Below are positions 22,135 to 35,550 of a stretch of DNA of 64,000 nt, in pieces (positions within the stretch are counted from its first letter, which is position 1; every line of letters starts with the position of its first letter). Origin of the DNA: Sphaerolaimus hirsutus (Eukaryota > Nematoda > Chromadorea > Monhysterida > Sphaerolaimidae); assembly GCA_964036195.1 (NCBI GenBank), contig OZ038456.1, positions 2,418,001 to 2,482,000 of the forward strand. The letters are read 5' to 3'. The notes below the pieces were generated by a model. It was given only the letters and a program-made list of their open reading frames with translations, was not told where the DNA came from and did not search any database. The translations under genes and the position numbers were made by a program.

Positions 22135-25100
22135 CTACCTGCCCCAGGTGCCCGTGCAAGCTGTCCCCCAGCAGTGCGGAGGCGCGCCCGGCTGCGGCAC
22201 CGTCTACCAGCCTGACCTGGTAATTACTGGTGGAAATAGCCTGACTTATAGCACCCGATTTCCGCAAAGTTGTCGAGATTAAGTGGTTTAAATACTATGC
22301 CAGATGCCGTGCTGTCTTTATCTGTGTATGAGAACCCAAACTGACACACAGATACCATACAATGATCTTCCTCCTATGAATTTGCAACACTAACAACAAC
22401 AACAAACTACCAATCTTGATCAACAGATGTTTACAGATGGCAACAGTTCCTGGTGTGCCCCAGCCATCTGGTTGCAGCTGCCCCAACCAGCCCTGCCAGC
22501 AGCCACCATGCCCAGATCAGCCCCAGCAGTGTGGATGCAACCAGCCAACTATCGTGTCACCTCAGCCCTGCCCTCTGGGTATGTCTTTTTGTGTGATTCG
22601 TTGATAAACTATGATTAGCATTCGAAAAAATCACCGATTTTTTCGAAAATATATATAAATATATCACTCCAATATTGGAAAAAATATAAATATATATAAA
22701 TCACTCTAGGTCTCCAGAAAATATAATTAAATTACTGAAAAAATAACTCTTAGCTCGAAAAAATCTCAAAAAATCACTTGTGCTTTAATTCAATTTCAAG
22801 CAATATTCTGGGCTTTATTTACCATTTGCAAGCACAAAAAATGTACTCTTAGATACCACAGTCCATTTATTATCATTCCACAAGCAGTATTCATTTATAC
22901 AGTATTTTACAAGTGACAACATCAAGCAAATATCACAGAAAAATTCAACCTTTAGTTCAACCTCAATGAAAACTTCAAAAATATTTTGCACTGCAAATAT
23001 AAAGCTCTCAACCTATGCGCCTGGTTGTGGCAATGGACGTTTGACTAAATAGGTGCTCATGCTCAGCACTTTTTCATTGTTGATGTGCTGTGAAAACTCA
23101 TTTTTGGGTACATGGCTACATTTTGGCAACATTGTGATGACACTAGTGGCACTGGTGACACCATGGTGACAGTTTTCCACAGTTGTTCCCAATATTTGAC
23201 AACAGCAGACATTGTGCATGTCACTAAGCATCGTCAGTTTTCAACAATGGTAAACTGAGCTTGCAATCATCGTAGAAAAATTTGATCACATCAAATTGGT
23301 ATTTTTTATTTAAAGTCATGTTTTTTTTCAGAAAAGTATGTTAAAAGATAGAGAGATGCTTTATACCTAAAACATAACCATTGAATTCATAGCAGGATGA
23401 CATAAATGAAAGTTACTAAAACAGTTTACATTTTTGTCACATACAAAATGAAAACTAATTGATAGCGATCTCACCATTTGAGTTTGAGTTGTGATCAAAC
23501 TAGTGATTTGCCAACATCACCCCACCACAATTCATGCCATTTGTGAGAACTGAACATACTGTATTTCCTCGAATTACCCCCTGGGGGGTTATTTTTTTCA
23601 GAGTGGAAATTTTGAGGGGGTCAAAAGAGGGGGTATTTCGAGGGGGGGTTATCATTTTGCCAGAAATTTTTCAAATCCCATTACTAAATTGTTGTTTGAA
23701 ATGTACCCAAACGTCGAAATATGCAACAAAAACTGCCATTTATAACACTCTATGGACTTATATATCTATGTAGACAGTATATAGCCAGTTCTAACATCAC
23801 ACAGTCATTGTTTTTAACATGTGTTCTGCGTTTCCTGGATCACAAACCGCATTATGTTCTCTATTCAGTAAATTGAGGTGGGGTATTTCAAGGGGGTTAT
23901 AAGTTCATAGTGCCCATTTTGAGGGGGGTATTTCGCGACAGGGGGGGTTTATAAGTTCATAGTGCCTATTTTGAGGGGGGTTATTTCTCAACAGGGGGTA
24001 TTTCGAGGGAGGGGGTATTTTGAGGAAATATGACATATAGCATTCAGTAGTGGAAAACTTGATGGAAACATGTCACCATTTTTGGCCATTTCAGTTTTCA
24101 AAAAAGTCAGGGTGAAAACTAGTGTGTGTAGGCTAACAATATTTACCTGCTTCAAATACAATTTCAACCCAATAATGCTCTACATGAACAGAGAGATTTT
24201 CTGGAGAAAATCCCTGCAAATTTCTCTTGCACAGATTGCATGTTTTAGTTATAAAGTGCAATCATTGCACCACAATGTATAAAGTATGAGTGATTTTCTC
24301 AGTGATTTTTTTTCAAATTTAAAAAATATATATAAATATATCACTCAGAATTTGGAAAAAATATAAATATATATAAATCACAGGTTATTTATATTTATTT
24401 GATTTTCGAAAATATAAATCATGGGTTATTTTTCGAATGCTAACTATGATTCAATGGGTGTGCACGCGCTAGTTTACCACCAGTTTTTGGTAAACTCATC
24501 AATTGGCTGCTAACGCTTTTAAGTTTACTGGAATGAGTTATTTGGTATCCCCATCAACTGCAGGTGACAGATAGGCCATTCTGGTAAACTCAAATGTGTA
24601 CACAACCAATTTATGAGTTTACCAAAATCTGATGGTAAACTAGCGTGTGCAGCGCCAATGGGGACAATGCTTATCTCGCAGTGGCTCAACAAGGAGGTGC
24701 TGCTCAAGCTCAGGAAAATGGTATCTGCAGCTGGATGCTTGACCCATTGAGGGCTCACCAGGACCCCAAATTCTACTTGCAGTGCCAGCCAGCCCCTGGT
24801 AATGAGTTTTGCGGCAGATGGAGGAAGATGTGCTGTGCCCCTGCCACCATCTTCAATGAGCAGCTCCAAGTATGCACATTTGACCCAAGTGAGTGGTTTT
24901 TGATTTGAAGCAGCAAGTTCTGTGGAGTGGACCTTTGTGTTTGTGTAAATACTTACCCCATGAAAATCGATTTTCATTTGCAGACAATCAGCCAGGTCCA
25001 TTGGGCCCGGCACAACAGCAGTGTGGTTGCCAAACTGGCCAAGCAATTGGGCAGTGTGGCCAAAACTTCCAGTGCCCTGGTGAGTCTGTTTGCCAAGTGC

Positions 25101-25159
25101 AACAGCCACCGAGTCAGTGCCCAAACACTTGCTGCTATATGGGTGCCATGCTGAGCTAA
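22135..25159 (+). CDS. Cys/Pro/Gln-rich peritrophin-like protein, gene copy 3 (exons A-D)
   Basis: Proposed exons are A 22135-22219, B 22437-22578, C 24682-24888 and D 24984-25159, ending TAA. Coding sequence is the same as copy 2 apart from one silent change in exon B (CCC to CCA before TGC). With E1 and E2 at 19006-19606 this is the only copy in the window where all six proposed exons are present and uninterrupted, so it is the best candidate for a working gene. The intron from E2 to A contains a MITE with two nested elements; intron B-C holds a 1.8 kb hAT-like element. The likely product is extracellular and possibly chitin-associated, inferred only from cysteine spacing. Confidence 0.72.
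22616..24442. mobile_element. hAT-like element in intron B-C of copy 3
   Basis: It is the duplicate of 12586-14414, with the same ends (TAGCATTCGAAAAA) and the same actatgat target repeat. Two single-base deletions distinguish it from the first copy. A nested CCGTATT-type MITE lies at about 23559-24034. Confidence 0.85.
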
Positions 25160-28100
25160 ACTGTTTTGCTGGCATTTTTGAATGTAAATGGGGTGAATGT
25201 TGATGTGAGTGATCAAATTTGGTTTTTCACGCCATGCACAAAATTGGTATAATGGCCCTACACACTAGTTTTCACCGTGACTTGTGTGAAAACTGAAATG
25301 GCGACATGGCGACATCCAGCCTACTTTTATTGTATGCTTTATGTGTTCTAGTTATCAAATTTTCAAATTTTAACTTTTATAAATTAAAATTCAAATTTAT
25401 TTGAAATTAAATCATTCAACTGTGTTCATTAATTTGCATTTGAAAATTTTTCAGTTTTCACACAAAGTCACGGTTAAAACTAGTGTGTGTAGGCACAATT
25501 TGTGCAAGGTGGATTGCTTAAACTTATCATGTTTAGTGATTGTTTGTTGTATTTTTTCATATTGAAATGTTCAGTAAAAACGTTGTTCTGCTGCACTATT
25601 TTTGTTTCCGAATGGTTAAAATAAAAATGTTATGTTTGTAAAAATACCTACTAAAAGTACTTGATCTTTGACACTTTTTCGATAAAAATACCACAACGAT
25701 ACCACAAAAATTTCCCATCATACATAAATATGTTATCAAAAGGAAAATAATAGAAAATGACAAACAGTAAATATAAACAAACAGACAGAATCAACAGACA
25801 CAAATTGACACTAAAAAGCTGGCGAAGTGCTACCTCTGCTCTACTGCAATCACAAGCAAACCTCAAGTGGGACGCATTCTCTTTGGGAGTTTATTTGTCA
25901 TCTATAACTTTATCTGTCACTTCGCTCACTTCTGACCTTACTTCACAACTTTTCTTGTCACTTGTCTTCTCTTGTAATTGGCATCACGCAGCAAAGTTCA
26001 AATGGTACTGTTTTCGGGCTTGGGTTAGGGTTTGGGGTTTTATTGTGACCGAGGTTGACGTGTTGGCACTGGAATACTCCATTTGATGCGATCATCGTCG
26101 GAAAAATGGGTTATTTTGAGAAAATATAATAAAATATAATCGATGGAAATCTCTCAAAAGGAAATATAGATTAAATCTCTCTAAAAACATAACGAAAAAT
26201 TTATAAAAATATAAATGTGATATTTTTATACTATATTTTTTCCTCATAAAAAACATAGTGAATTCCCTGTAAGAAAACTTGGAGAAATAGTAAATAAATG
26301 TAAGATTTCTTGATATTTCTCTTATTAAAAGATCCATTTACCTACATGTTTTCATATTTTTTTCCAAAAAATTTGTGTCAGCTAATCAAAGTAGAGAAAT
26401 TTTTTCACCCAATGCATTTAAATCTTACATTTTAAAAGAAAGTGCATCATTGAGACATCATTTTTACTTTTTGCTACATATGCACAAAATTGCCATGCAC
26501 ACGCTTGTTTTCAACTGAAATTTAAAAAACTCAGAATCAGCTTTGAATGCATTTGAGTTTTTTAGAATGAGATGCTGTCAACTACAGTTGACAGACATTA
26601 AACATGACTGATTTTACTGTTTGCTACATATCCACAAAATGGCCCTAGTTTACAAAAAAAAATAAAAAATTTAGAAATTTAAAAAAACTCAATGTCAGCT
26701 TTGAATGCATTTGCGTTTTTTATTATGAGAATCACTAATTTTTGAAAACTTTGATGCATTCAGAGCGGATTTATTAATGCTTAAAATTTTGATTGAAAAC
26801 TAGCATGCACAAACATTTTGTGCAATGTAACAAACCATAAAAATGGTGAGTAAATGATGCCGTTTCTTTCAAAATGTCACATTTGTGATTTGTTTTGTAA
26901 ATATAGGATGTAAATGTGACATTTGAGTAGAAAGTGCATCATTTATGCATCAATTTTACGGTTCGCTACATATGCACAAAATGGCTCTGCGCAAACTAGT
27001 TTTCAGCTGAAATTTTTGGGGGTTAGGGATTGTGTTTGACAGGCTGCAGCTTTTTCCAGGGGCCAGTCCTGCACCCTGTGAACATAATGTAAATGTTGAA
27101 TGTCTAGAATTTGTCAAATGTTATCTGGATTGTGCGTGCCCAGTGATACTTATGCATTTACCAGGATTGGTGCCACACACTACATGTCATCTGGTTTCGG
27201 TGCCTACTTGATTTCACAATTTCACTTTCAAAACTACTTTCATATAACTAAAAAATGAACTGTGTCACTAATTTTGGAACACCTGGAAATGCATATACAA
27301 CCAGGTGGCAATCCTAAGCCCTGTAAAGTGTCAAAAGTAAAGTCAAATGCAAAGTAAAGTGTCAAATGTAAAGTAAAGTGTCAATTGTGTACCCAAATCT
27401 TATTTTTTGTATCCAAATCTTATGTTGTTGTATCCAAATCGTATGCTGAAAAATACATTGCATGACATTGCATGACGACTTTGCATGACATTTGACATTT
27501 TATGGGGCATTTTACAGGGACCGGCACTGGCACCAGGTAAGTGGTTTCAATTGCTGGGGCAACGCCAGTAATTGAATCAGCTGTTTTGTGACTTAATGAG
27601 GTGGTTTTCTTCTCCTTTGAGCTGTTTTAAATGTAATGGCGTGATGGATGAATTTTTGGCAGACTGAAACTTGTATTTGTATTTTCTTGAATAATTCCCC
27701 TGGGGAATTATTTTTTCGTCAGACTTTTTGAGAAAGGAATTCCCCATAGTTGTTTAAAAGTATTTACGTTTACTCGAAAAGTATGTACTTTTACTTTTAG
27801 AAAATACTCAAGTACAGAAAACGTATTTCAGATAGGCTTATTCAAGGCATAGATGGGAAAAAGGAAGAAAAAAAGCGAAAAATAGGAGAGAAAAAATAAA
27901 AAAAATAGCTGAAAATAGGCATATAACACATGAACTAGTAAATTTGAGGGTTAAAATAGTCAAATAGGAATGAAAATTAGTTATTTTGAGTGAAAATTAG
28001 GACAAAATTACTTAAAATACTCACTTTTATGTTTTCGCATGAGTAAAAGTGAAAAAAATTTGCTGTGAAGAAGCCCTCCATTGTGCAAAACAAAAAAAAA

Positions 28101-29033
28101 TTTCAGAGATTGAGAGCTGTTAGTTACCAATTATTGAAGTAGCAAACAAAGTAGTCTCATCCGAAGGCGCATTCCCGAGTGGATCGCGAACGAAAAACTC
28201 GAAAAATGTGCGCGAATGTCTAAAAAGCCGCCTGGCCGCGCGGTTGAAGAAAGGGCCGCGCCGCCTGCGCAGCGTTCATAGCTGCATTCGACCAACTTGG
28301 ACCGTTTATAGCCGACTTCCAAACCTGCAGCAGCAAGTCGGGGTCCTAGCACGTCCACTGGTGCTGGCTGGTTGAACTGCGATAAACTTACCGAGTTGGC
28401 ACTAAGTTCAATCAACTACCGTATTCCTTCTGATAGAAAAGCGCCGTTCTGTTGGAGGTTGCCGTTCTATCTTCTTCGCCAATTTTTTCACCGATTTCTC
28501 ATATCAAAATAGTCTTATTTTGAATGAAGCTTAGCAATATTTGAATATCAGAACATCAATTTGTGATTGAACACCCATCAGAATGCTTTGCATGTTCTCA
28601 CCATCCATTTTTGATTCATTTTTGTGATTTGGAATACTCCCAACGTAACTCGTACCTGCCGTTCTATTGGAGGTACCGTTAAATTGGAGGCTGACGTTCT
28701 ATTGTTTTCGTGAGTGCAAAAATGTGCCAAAACCTGCCGTTCTATTGGAGGTATGAAATTAGAATTAGAAGAAATAAGCTATTAGAAGAAATAGGGTACT
28801 GCATAAATTTGTGTGTCAAAATATTAAGTTTTAGTTATTAGGTGAACACAATAAACTTCCCCACCCTTTTCGAATCAGGCCTAAATTCATACACTCTCCA
28901 ATTATTTGGCTGCGGCAACCCAGCGGGCATCATGCAACACCTTATCATTTTCGGTGCGTTTGCAGCTTAATGAGCTCACTCGCGTGCAAAGCACTGCCCA
29001 AGCTTCGAGCGTCAACGCCCCATCCCCTTGCAG

Positions 29034-29241
29034 CGGCGGTGGCGGCGGTGTGCTCGTCGCTGGAGCCGGACACGAGCAACGAGGCGCTGCTGGCGCTCGC
29101 CAAGGAGCCCAAGTCGGGCCGGCTGGAGCACTGGCGCGCAGTGGTGAACGACATCTGCCTGCTGGAGGCGGCCATCCCCCGACCCGCCAACCAGACCGAC
29201 AACTACCTCGAGTGCATCAACCTGCTCGAGGAACAGCAAAG
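29034..29241 (+). pseudogene. exon E1 of unit 4, separated from E2 by a 21 kb insertion
   Basis: The sequence and splice sites are the same as E1 at 19006-19213 (acceptor cccttgcag, donor gtctgt). The next exon E2 is at 50739, about 21.5 kb away, and is itself broken. The exon is intact, but the gene it belonged to is probably dead unless the large intron and E2 interruption are tolerated. Confidence 0.5.
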
Positions 29242-30023
29242 GTCTGTCCACCGGCTAGATGTCTGCCGCCATCGCGTCCACCTATGGGACCACTGACCTT
29301 ACAGTGAAACCTACCATATCCCATCTGAATAAACGAACAGACATTAAAAAGATATCATCGTCCGATCACACTGCCCACACTTTGGGTGAACCTTGTGCAC
29401 CATCTTTCGCATAAGGCGGCGTTTACACGGATTTCATGGCTACGACAAATTATTTTTTTAAAGTTCCGTAACTCCGGAATAAAGTTCCATATTCATGAGT
29501 AAAAATGGTCGAGTATATATCATACTAAGGTGTATATGCGTGTGTAATTTCAGTTCAATTGGCTTAGTCATTAAATAGTTATGGACCGTTGAATTTTTTT
29601 TATTCCGCCGGGCCTTCCGACAGCTTTCCGACAAATCTGAAAAAACTCGATTTTTCATGCTGCGACAGTGTGACGACAGCAACTTAATCCTCCGTGATCG
29701 TCACGCACTTATTTTAGTGACACATAAAAGTGGCTGATATTCGTCACGAGCTGTGAACGTGTTTTTTTTGTGACAACAATTTTCATTTTATTTGTAATAT
29801 GTGACGACGTTGTTTCAGATAAGCAAGCGAAATCGGAGGTAGATACATACCACAGATCCTCAAATAAGACCCCCCCCTTGAATAACTCCCCCCTGTTGGC
29901 GAGGTGAGGAAAAATTACCCCCCCCTTGAATAACTCCCCCTCTTGAACAACGCCCCCTCTGGCTGAAAACGATACCATACAAAAATACTTAAGAATATTG
30001 CGATACAGCAGCAATAGCAGATA

Positions 30024-30416
30024 CCGTATTACCTCGAATTAACCCCCCTTGAATTATCCCCCCTTGAATTAACCCCCCCTCAAAATGGGCTGGGGAAATA
30101 ATAAACACCCCTCTGGAATGATGTACATCATGTATGCAATGTACATGATGTATTTATTACTACTTATTTGCATCGCAGCTACTCTTATACGCTCATTTGT
30201 GTACAGATGTTCATCTATAGCCACAATATAACCTATATTCTCACATTTATTACCATTTTTGTGTAAGAAATAGTGTATTCTTTACTATGAATTCCACGAA
30301 ATTTTCTGGCGAAATAATAAAACCCTCCTTGAATAAACCCCCCCTCGAATTAACCCCCCCTCAAATTTTGCTGGTGAAATAATAAACCCCCATGGGGGTA
30401 TTTCGAGGTAATACAG
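30024..30416. mobile_element. CCGTATT-family MITE, complete, TA target
   Basis: It starts CCGTATTACCTCGAATTAAC and ends TTTCGAGGTAATACAG, flanked by TA. It contains gtacatcatgtatgcaatgtacatgatg and atgaattccacgaaattttc as in the copies near the gene exons. A remnant of a similar C-rich type lies just upstream at 29866-29990. Confidence 0.8.
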
Positions 30417-30493
30417 TACATTATTTGTATGCAGTGTACACATCTTTTTGTTGTTCTTGTTGTACAGTTAAATGTTTGAATTGCATGAGGTGA

Positions 30494-31422
30494 CCGTATT
30501 TCCTCGAAATACCCCCAGGGGGTTTATTTTTTCAGAGTGGAAATTTTGAGAGAAAAATGCAACAATAACCACCATTTAAAAGTTTTTACAGCCTTATATA
30601 AGGATGTAGATGGTATAAACGATGTTCTAACGTAACACAGTAAGTGTTTTGAATGTCTGTTATGCATTTCCTGGACCACAAATACATAGTGCCCATTTTG
30701 AGGGGGGTATTTTGTAGGGTTGGAAAAAAAACGTTTTTTTTTAACTCGATGTTTTTTTTAAAAAAAAACAACGTTTTTTTTATTAAAAAAACGTTTTTTT
30801 TAAAAAGCTCCCAGATATGACCTAGTGTCAACATATATAGGTATATCAGACACTGGCAATACTCTGTGATGTTAAATATGACCATATAATGGCTGTGGAG
30901 CCATGGGATAGCATTATAAGTGGTGATTTGTGTCAAAAATATCCATTTTTCGTCGACATATCGTTCGTATATCGCCTTATAGTCGAATGTTCGTGACTTC
31001 AGGTAAAGTTTGGCACGGAATGGTGATCAAACAAGGTTATAAAAGGAGGTTGTTACTTTGGGAGTGAAGTTACACACTGTGGAGGTACATGGAAGCACAT
31101 TACCTCAATATTATATATTACAGCAACATATGTCGGCTTATTCACCCATGGTAGCACATAGAAATGGATGTTTTGATACTAAAAATGCAACAAAACCAAT
31201 GAAAACAACCACCAATGTCAATTTATGTGTGAAATTGCGCGCATGCGCGCTAAAATTTTGCAAAATACCTAGTGCTTAGTACTAAAAATTTTGGCTGATG
31301 TTTTTTAAAAAAACCAAACATTTTGGACATCATGTTTAAAAAAAAAAAAAACGTTTTTTAAAAAAAAACATCAGCCAACCCTAGTATTTTGAGGGGGGGG
31401 GGGGTATTTCGAGGAAATACGG
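30494..31422. mobile_element. CCGTATT-family MITE split by a hAT-like element
   Basis: Left end CCGTATTTCCTCGAAATACC is at 30494 and the right end GAGGAAATACGG reaches 31422. The middle is occupied by the element at 30715-31383, so the MITE itself is about 250 bases. Confidence 0.75.
30715..31383. mobile_element. hAT-like element, perfect 8 bp duplication
   Basis: Ends are TAGGGTTGG and CCAACCCTA. Both flanks are gtattttg (30707-30714 and 31384-31391). The arms are homopolymer-rich (aaaaaacgttttttt). Near the right end is gcgcgcatgcgcgc followed by ttttgcaaaatacctagtgc, a block also found at about 35155-35215 and 35345-35405, so it belongs to the same family as the elements at 35035 and 35233. 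Confidence 0.85.
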
Positions 31423-32017
31423 TACATACTGGCTAAACATAGGGGTTGAAAAAAATCAGTTTGATTGATTGATTGATTGATTGAACAGCTTGAATACAAA
31501 AATAAAAAATTTTTTTGAAAGAAATGAGTTTAAAAATCAAGTGCCAATCCTAATCTTGGATAATACGGTGCACAGTCCAGGGGTTTTGAACTGGGGGTAG
31601 GGGTTCGGGGGGTGTTACACCCCCAAAACTGCCCAGCTATAAATCAATCATTCAATCAATCTATCCCAGAGGCAATATTTGGGCACAAAAATGAGAGATA
31701 ATCATTTAATATAACTTTCTCACAAAAATACATAACCCCCATGACCCCCCCCCCAACGAACATTTTCCAGTTATCTACCCCTCCGGAGGAGAGATTCATT
31801 ATCTAACCAACCCCCCTAGGGTTGAAATTCAATATAACCCTGGCACAGCTGATGGGTCCGCAGTGGGGGGGGTGGATAGTTCAATTCGGCGCAGGTGCAG
31901 TGCACAAGTAAACTAGGATTCAAACGGGATTGACTTTTCGGGATCGGGATTGGTTTTTGAAATTTCAGGATCGGGATTGGGATTGAGGTTTCGGGATCGG
32001 GATCGGGATTGGCTTTT

Positions 32018-32530
32018 TCAAACTTTGGGATTGGGATTGAGGTTTCGGGATCGGGACCACAAAATCCCGAAATTTCTCATACAATGCATACAAAAAATAT
32101 CAACAAACCTTATCCGAAGAAAGAACAATGACCGCATCGTCATCAACTGCATAGTCATCATCAAATGCCGACAGCATGCTTTGGTAGTATGGATGGTTGT
32201 CAACATGCCTTTGCACATCTGGCGCAGCTGAGTGTTGGTCATGTGCGGGTACACATCTGCAAACATTTGCAGATGGAACAGCAAGTATTCTGGCATGCCA
32301 CTGCAGTCATCGCACTTGCCTTTGGGATACCGGCTGATCTGCGGTACTGCCGGGGGTACTCGCTCAACATTGCCCATCATCATTTCATGGCGCTCCACAA
32401 CCTTGGCAACAGAATTCGCCAAATTGCGGATCACTGCAGGACCATTCAGCTTCCTGAAGAAATCCGCCTGTTTTCAGATGCATGAGCAGCATTTCCGGCA
32501 ATCATCAGGCCATTTGGACTTCTTTGGACT
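32018..32530 (-). pseudogene. decayed unknown frame inside the Harbinger-like block
   Basis: A minus-strand frame of 138 codons (KLNGPAVIRNLANSVAKVV..., then ...CDDCSGMPEYLLFHLQMF) extends upstream to a stop, with a readable Cys-rich stretch beyond it (WPDDCRKCCSCI). There is no start Met at its beginning (the frame opens at GTG). The downstream part runs into a gggatcggg simple repeat (31930-32070). It lies between the inner inverted motifs of the block, so a relic of a Harbinger accessory protein is possible, but no diagnostic motif is visible. Confidence 0.3.
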
Positions 32531-32559
32531 CTGAATTGTGGGTGGTGGGGAGAGAGATT

Positions 32560-34600
32560 AGACCAAGTAAACAAAAATGAGTCGTCACTGAGTCGTCACA
32601 AAAAAAACACGTTCACAGCTCGTGACGACATTTTGTCGTCACATTTTTGAAAAATTTCCAAAAAAAATTGAGAAAATGTCAGAGGCCTCGCTAGCGAGGC
32701 TAATTTTGAGGAATCCGACAAAAGGAAAAAAATTAAAAAAATGAACAAAAAATCCCAAAAATGAAAAAAATGCACTTGAAAACAAAAGCATGATATATTT
32801 CATACAAACCGGGGCCACTGATCCATAGAATAAATTGAGGGTGGCATTTTAGGGGGGGGGGGTCTCCAGACTTTCATCTCGTCCCATTCCATTGTACATT
32901 GGCCGATTTTGATGCCGTTCAAGTATATTGGGGTTTGGGGGTGGGGCTACGACAAAAAAATTTTTTCCTCGAATAATCCCCCAGTCCCAAGATAAGGGTG
33001 GTCTATAAAAACATGGTCATTTTGCATGGCCGATCAGGCCAATTGACTTGGGAGCTCAGTAACTCGGCCATTTCTGGGCCGATTTAGACCGTTGAACACT
33101 TAAAATGATTGGCATAAGCTGTAGATTCCATTTTGTGGGTTGCGTTAGTGATGTCTATATTTCTTATGCTGATTTGACCCGGTTTTTAAACGTGAAAAGT
33201 AAATTTTTCTGAACATGCTATTGTATACTTGCACAGCGATGCGCCAACGTGCTGACATGTAGAAACAAAATGGGGACAACGTCGAAACAAGGCCTTGTTT
33301 CGACGTTGTTTCTGTGTTGCTTTGATGTGTCATAATGTTGTTTCGACGCTGGGTTTGTGCGCGTCACAATTAAAGCATACATTAACATGCTGTGGGATGA
33401 TGTTGTCCTCACGCTGCATGTTTTGTCAACACGTTGTTTCCATGTATGGTGTCTAAGTTGTTGCCATTTTGTTTCTACATGTCAGCACGTTGGTGAATGG
33501 CTGTGTTGAGACTGTGAGAATTTGTATACCAAAAGAATGAGTTCAATATCTCTTTCCAATAAAAAGTTATCGCACTTCAAACTTTTTTCCCTCCCATCCA
33601 CATAAATCACTGCATGAAGCCAGATGCACGCTACTGTAAAAGTCCATAGCTCACCATTTCTTGGCCGATTTTCCTCAATGAACACTTAAAATGATCAGAA
33701 AAATCTGAAGATTTGATTTTGATCATCAATTTATCAAGATTTCTTGGCTGATTTTCCTCAATGAACACTTAAAATCATCAGAAAAACCTGAAGATTTGAT
33801 TTGATCATCCATACTAAATACTATAAAAATAGGCGTTAGAATAAAGATATATGCTGTGAAATATATTGCCGCCCATCAGTGGTAGCCAGATTTCACGGTT
33901 CCATTCATAGCAAATTGCTACTTCAGAGGGAGTGTCAGGGCACTGGTGTAGCCAGTATTTTTGACGGGGGGCGGATTGTATATGGAGGCCGGCGAATGGG
34001 GCACTGCACTATTCCACATGTAAACCCATCCCGCATGTTGAACATTTTCCGCATGTCACGCAGGCAGTTATACACATGAACTAGTGATTTTGGAGGTGAA
34101 AATCTATATAGAGGTATGAAAAATAGCAATTTTGAACGAAAATTGGGGTATATTTTCTCAAAAATCGCTCCGGTTAGGTAGATAGCTGGCTGATTTGGGG
34201 GGGGGGGTTTAGGGGGTAGTAGCCAAAAATTTTTGGGATAGATAGATAAATAGCTGAGCAGTCTCTGGGATAGATGGATAGATAGATAGATAGATAGATA
34301 GATAGCTGGGCGGTTTGGGGGGTAACCCCCCACCCCCCCATCCAAGACCCCTGATCACATATCCTTGAATTTACCCCTCCCTCCCTTGAATAACTCTCCC
34401 CTGTTGAACACATGGGGAATGCATAGCGAAGTTGTTTTTTCCAAAATGGGGGAGTGCAAAGCAAACTTGTTATTTACAAAATGAACAATTTTTTTGGAAA
34501 CCTTCCAAATGAATGTCAACTACCACATAGAATAGTGCAAACTCATTGACAAAATAGCAGCCACCTCTCACTGGTAGAGAAATGCAGTAACAAACCAGTA
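32560..34600. repeat. repeat-rich stretch without genes
   Basis: At 32590-32640 is gtcgtcac-rich sequence inverted relative to 29740-29800. The section 32820-33010 resembles the core of 20925-21483. A fold-back spans about 33232-33510 (acatgtagaaacaaaatgg and its inverse). Two 83 bp direct repeats are at 33660-33800 (tcctcaatgaacacttaaaat). From 34150 to 34330 gatagatagctgg and G-run motifs form a (GATA)n-bearing element related to 34765-34885, 47935-48150 and 49640-50040. Confidence 0.5.
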
Positions 34601-34745
34601 CCGTATTTCTTCTAATAGAATGGCACACCTCCAATAGAATGGCAGAATCTCCAATAGAACGGCAGGTTTTGGCACATTTTTCTGCTTACAAAAACAATAG
34701 AATGGCATCTCAAATAGAATGGCAGGTAGAAATTATGTTGGGAGT
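34601..34745. mobile_element. partial MITE with CCGTATTTCTTCT end
   Basis: It begins CCGTATTTCTTCTAATAG after TA and reads as the reverse of the right end of 18391-18768 (repeats of aatagaatggcag). It breaks off near 34745 next to gatagatag sequence. A near-complete relative in the other orientation is at about 50080-50412. Confidence 0.55.
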
Positions 34746-34885
34746 AGGGTTCGAATGAAATAGATATCTACCAGATAGATAGATAGCTGGGCGATTTGGG
34801 GGGGTTAGGGGATAGTAGCCCAAAAGTTTGCCTCCGGGATAGATAGATAGACAGCTGAGCAGCCTCTGGGATAGATAGATAGATA

Positions 34886-35028
34886 CCGTATTTCCTCGAA
34901 ATACCCTCTGGGGGTGATTGTTTCAGAGTGAGAATTTTGAGGGGGGTTAAATGGGGGGGGGGTATTTCGAGGGGGTGGGTAATTATTTCATAGTGTCGAT
35001 TTGAGGGGGGTATTTCAAGGAAATATTG
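34886..35028. mobile_element. short CCGTATT-family MITE
   Basis: It begins CCGTATTTCCTCGAAATACC and ends TTTCAAGGAAATATTG, with TA on both sides, inside gatagata sequence. At 143 bp it is the shortest member seen. The hAT-like element 35035-47926 was inserted directly beside its right flank. Confidence 0.65.
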
Positions 35029-35550
35029 TAGATACAGCGCTGGCATGGCCAGCGCTTTTTTTCAAGTGCTTTTTTTTTTTAAAACGCCGCTTTTTTATAA
35101 AAAAAAGCACAAGGGTCCCAGCGCTTTTTTTAAAAAAAGAGCGCTGGCAAAATTTTTTGTACCTATGCACTAGGTATTTTGTAAATTTTTTTTGCGCGCA
35201 AGCGCGCAATTTCACCATTACATTACCACTGGTAGGGTTGGCAAGCGATTTTTTTAAAGCGATTTTTTTTTTTTAAAATTCCGATTTTTTTTAAAAAAAA
35301 TCGCAGCACCCGTACCGATTTTTTTTAAAAAAAATCGCTGGCAAAAAATGTTGGTACTCAAGCACTGGGTAAAATGCAAAAATTTTGCGCGCAAGCGCGC
35401 ACTTTCATGCAAACAATCTATCAGTTTCTTTTTTCATGGCTTTTACAACCAATTGGGGGTGTAGTACCCATTTATGTGTGCTTTTAAGCATGTAAGGTAG
35501 GCTGTAAATCATTTTAGGAAGTATTCATAGTTATGTTTTTTGTGTTGTCA

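Larger units (their letters stand above)
21480..29341. repeat. tandem duplication, second copy
   Basis: It is nearly identical to 11449-19313 over about 7.86 kb. It holds gene copy 3 exons A-D, hAT-like element 22616-24442, MITEs 25257-25497, 27319-27519 and 28419-28796, the GC island at about 28073-28416, and exon E1 of unit 4. Confidence 0.92.
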
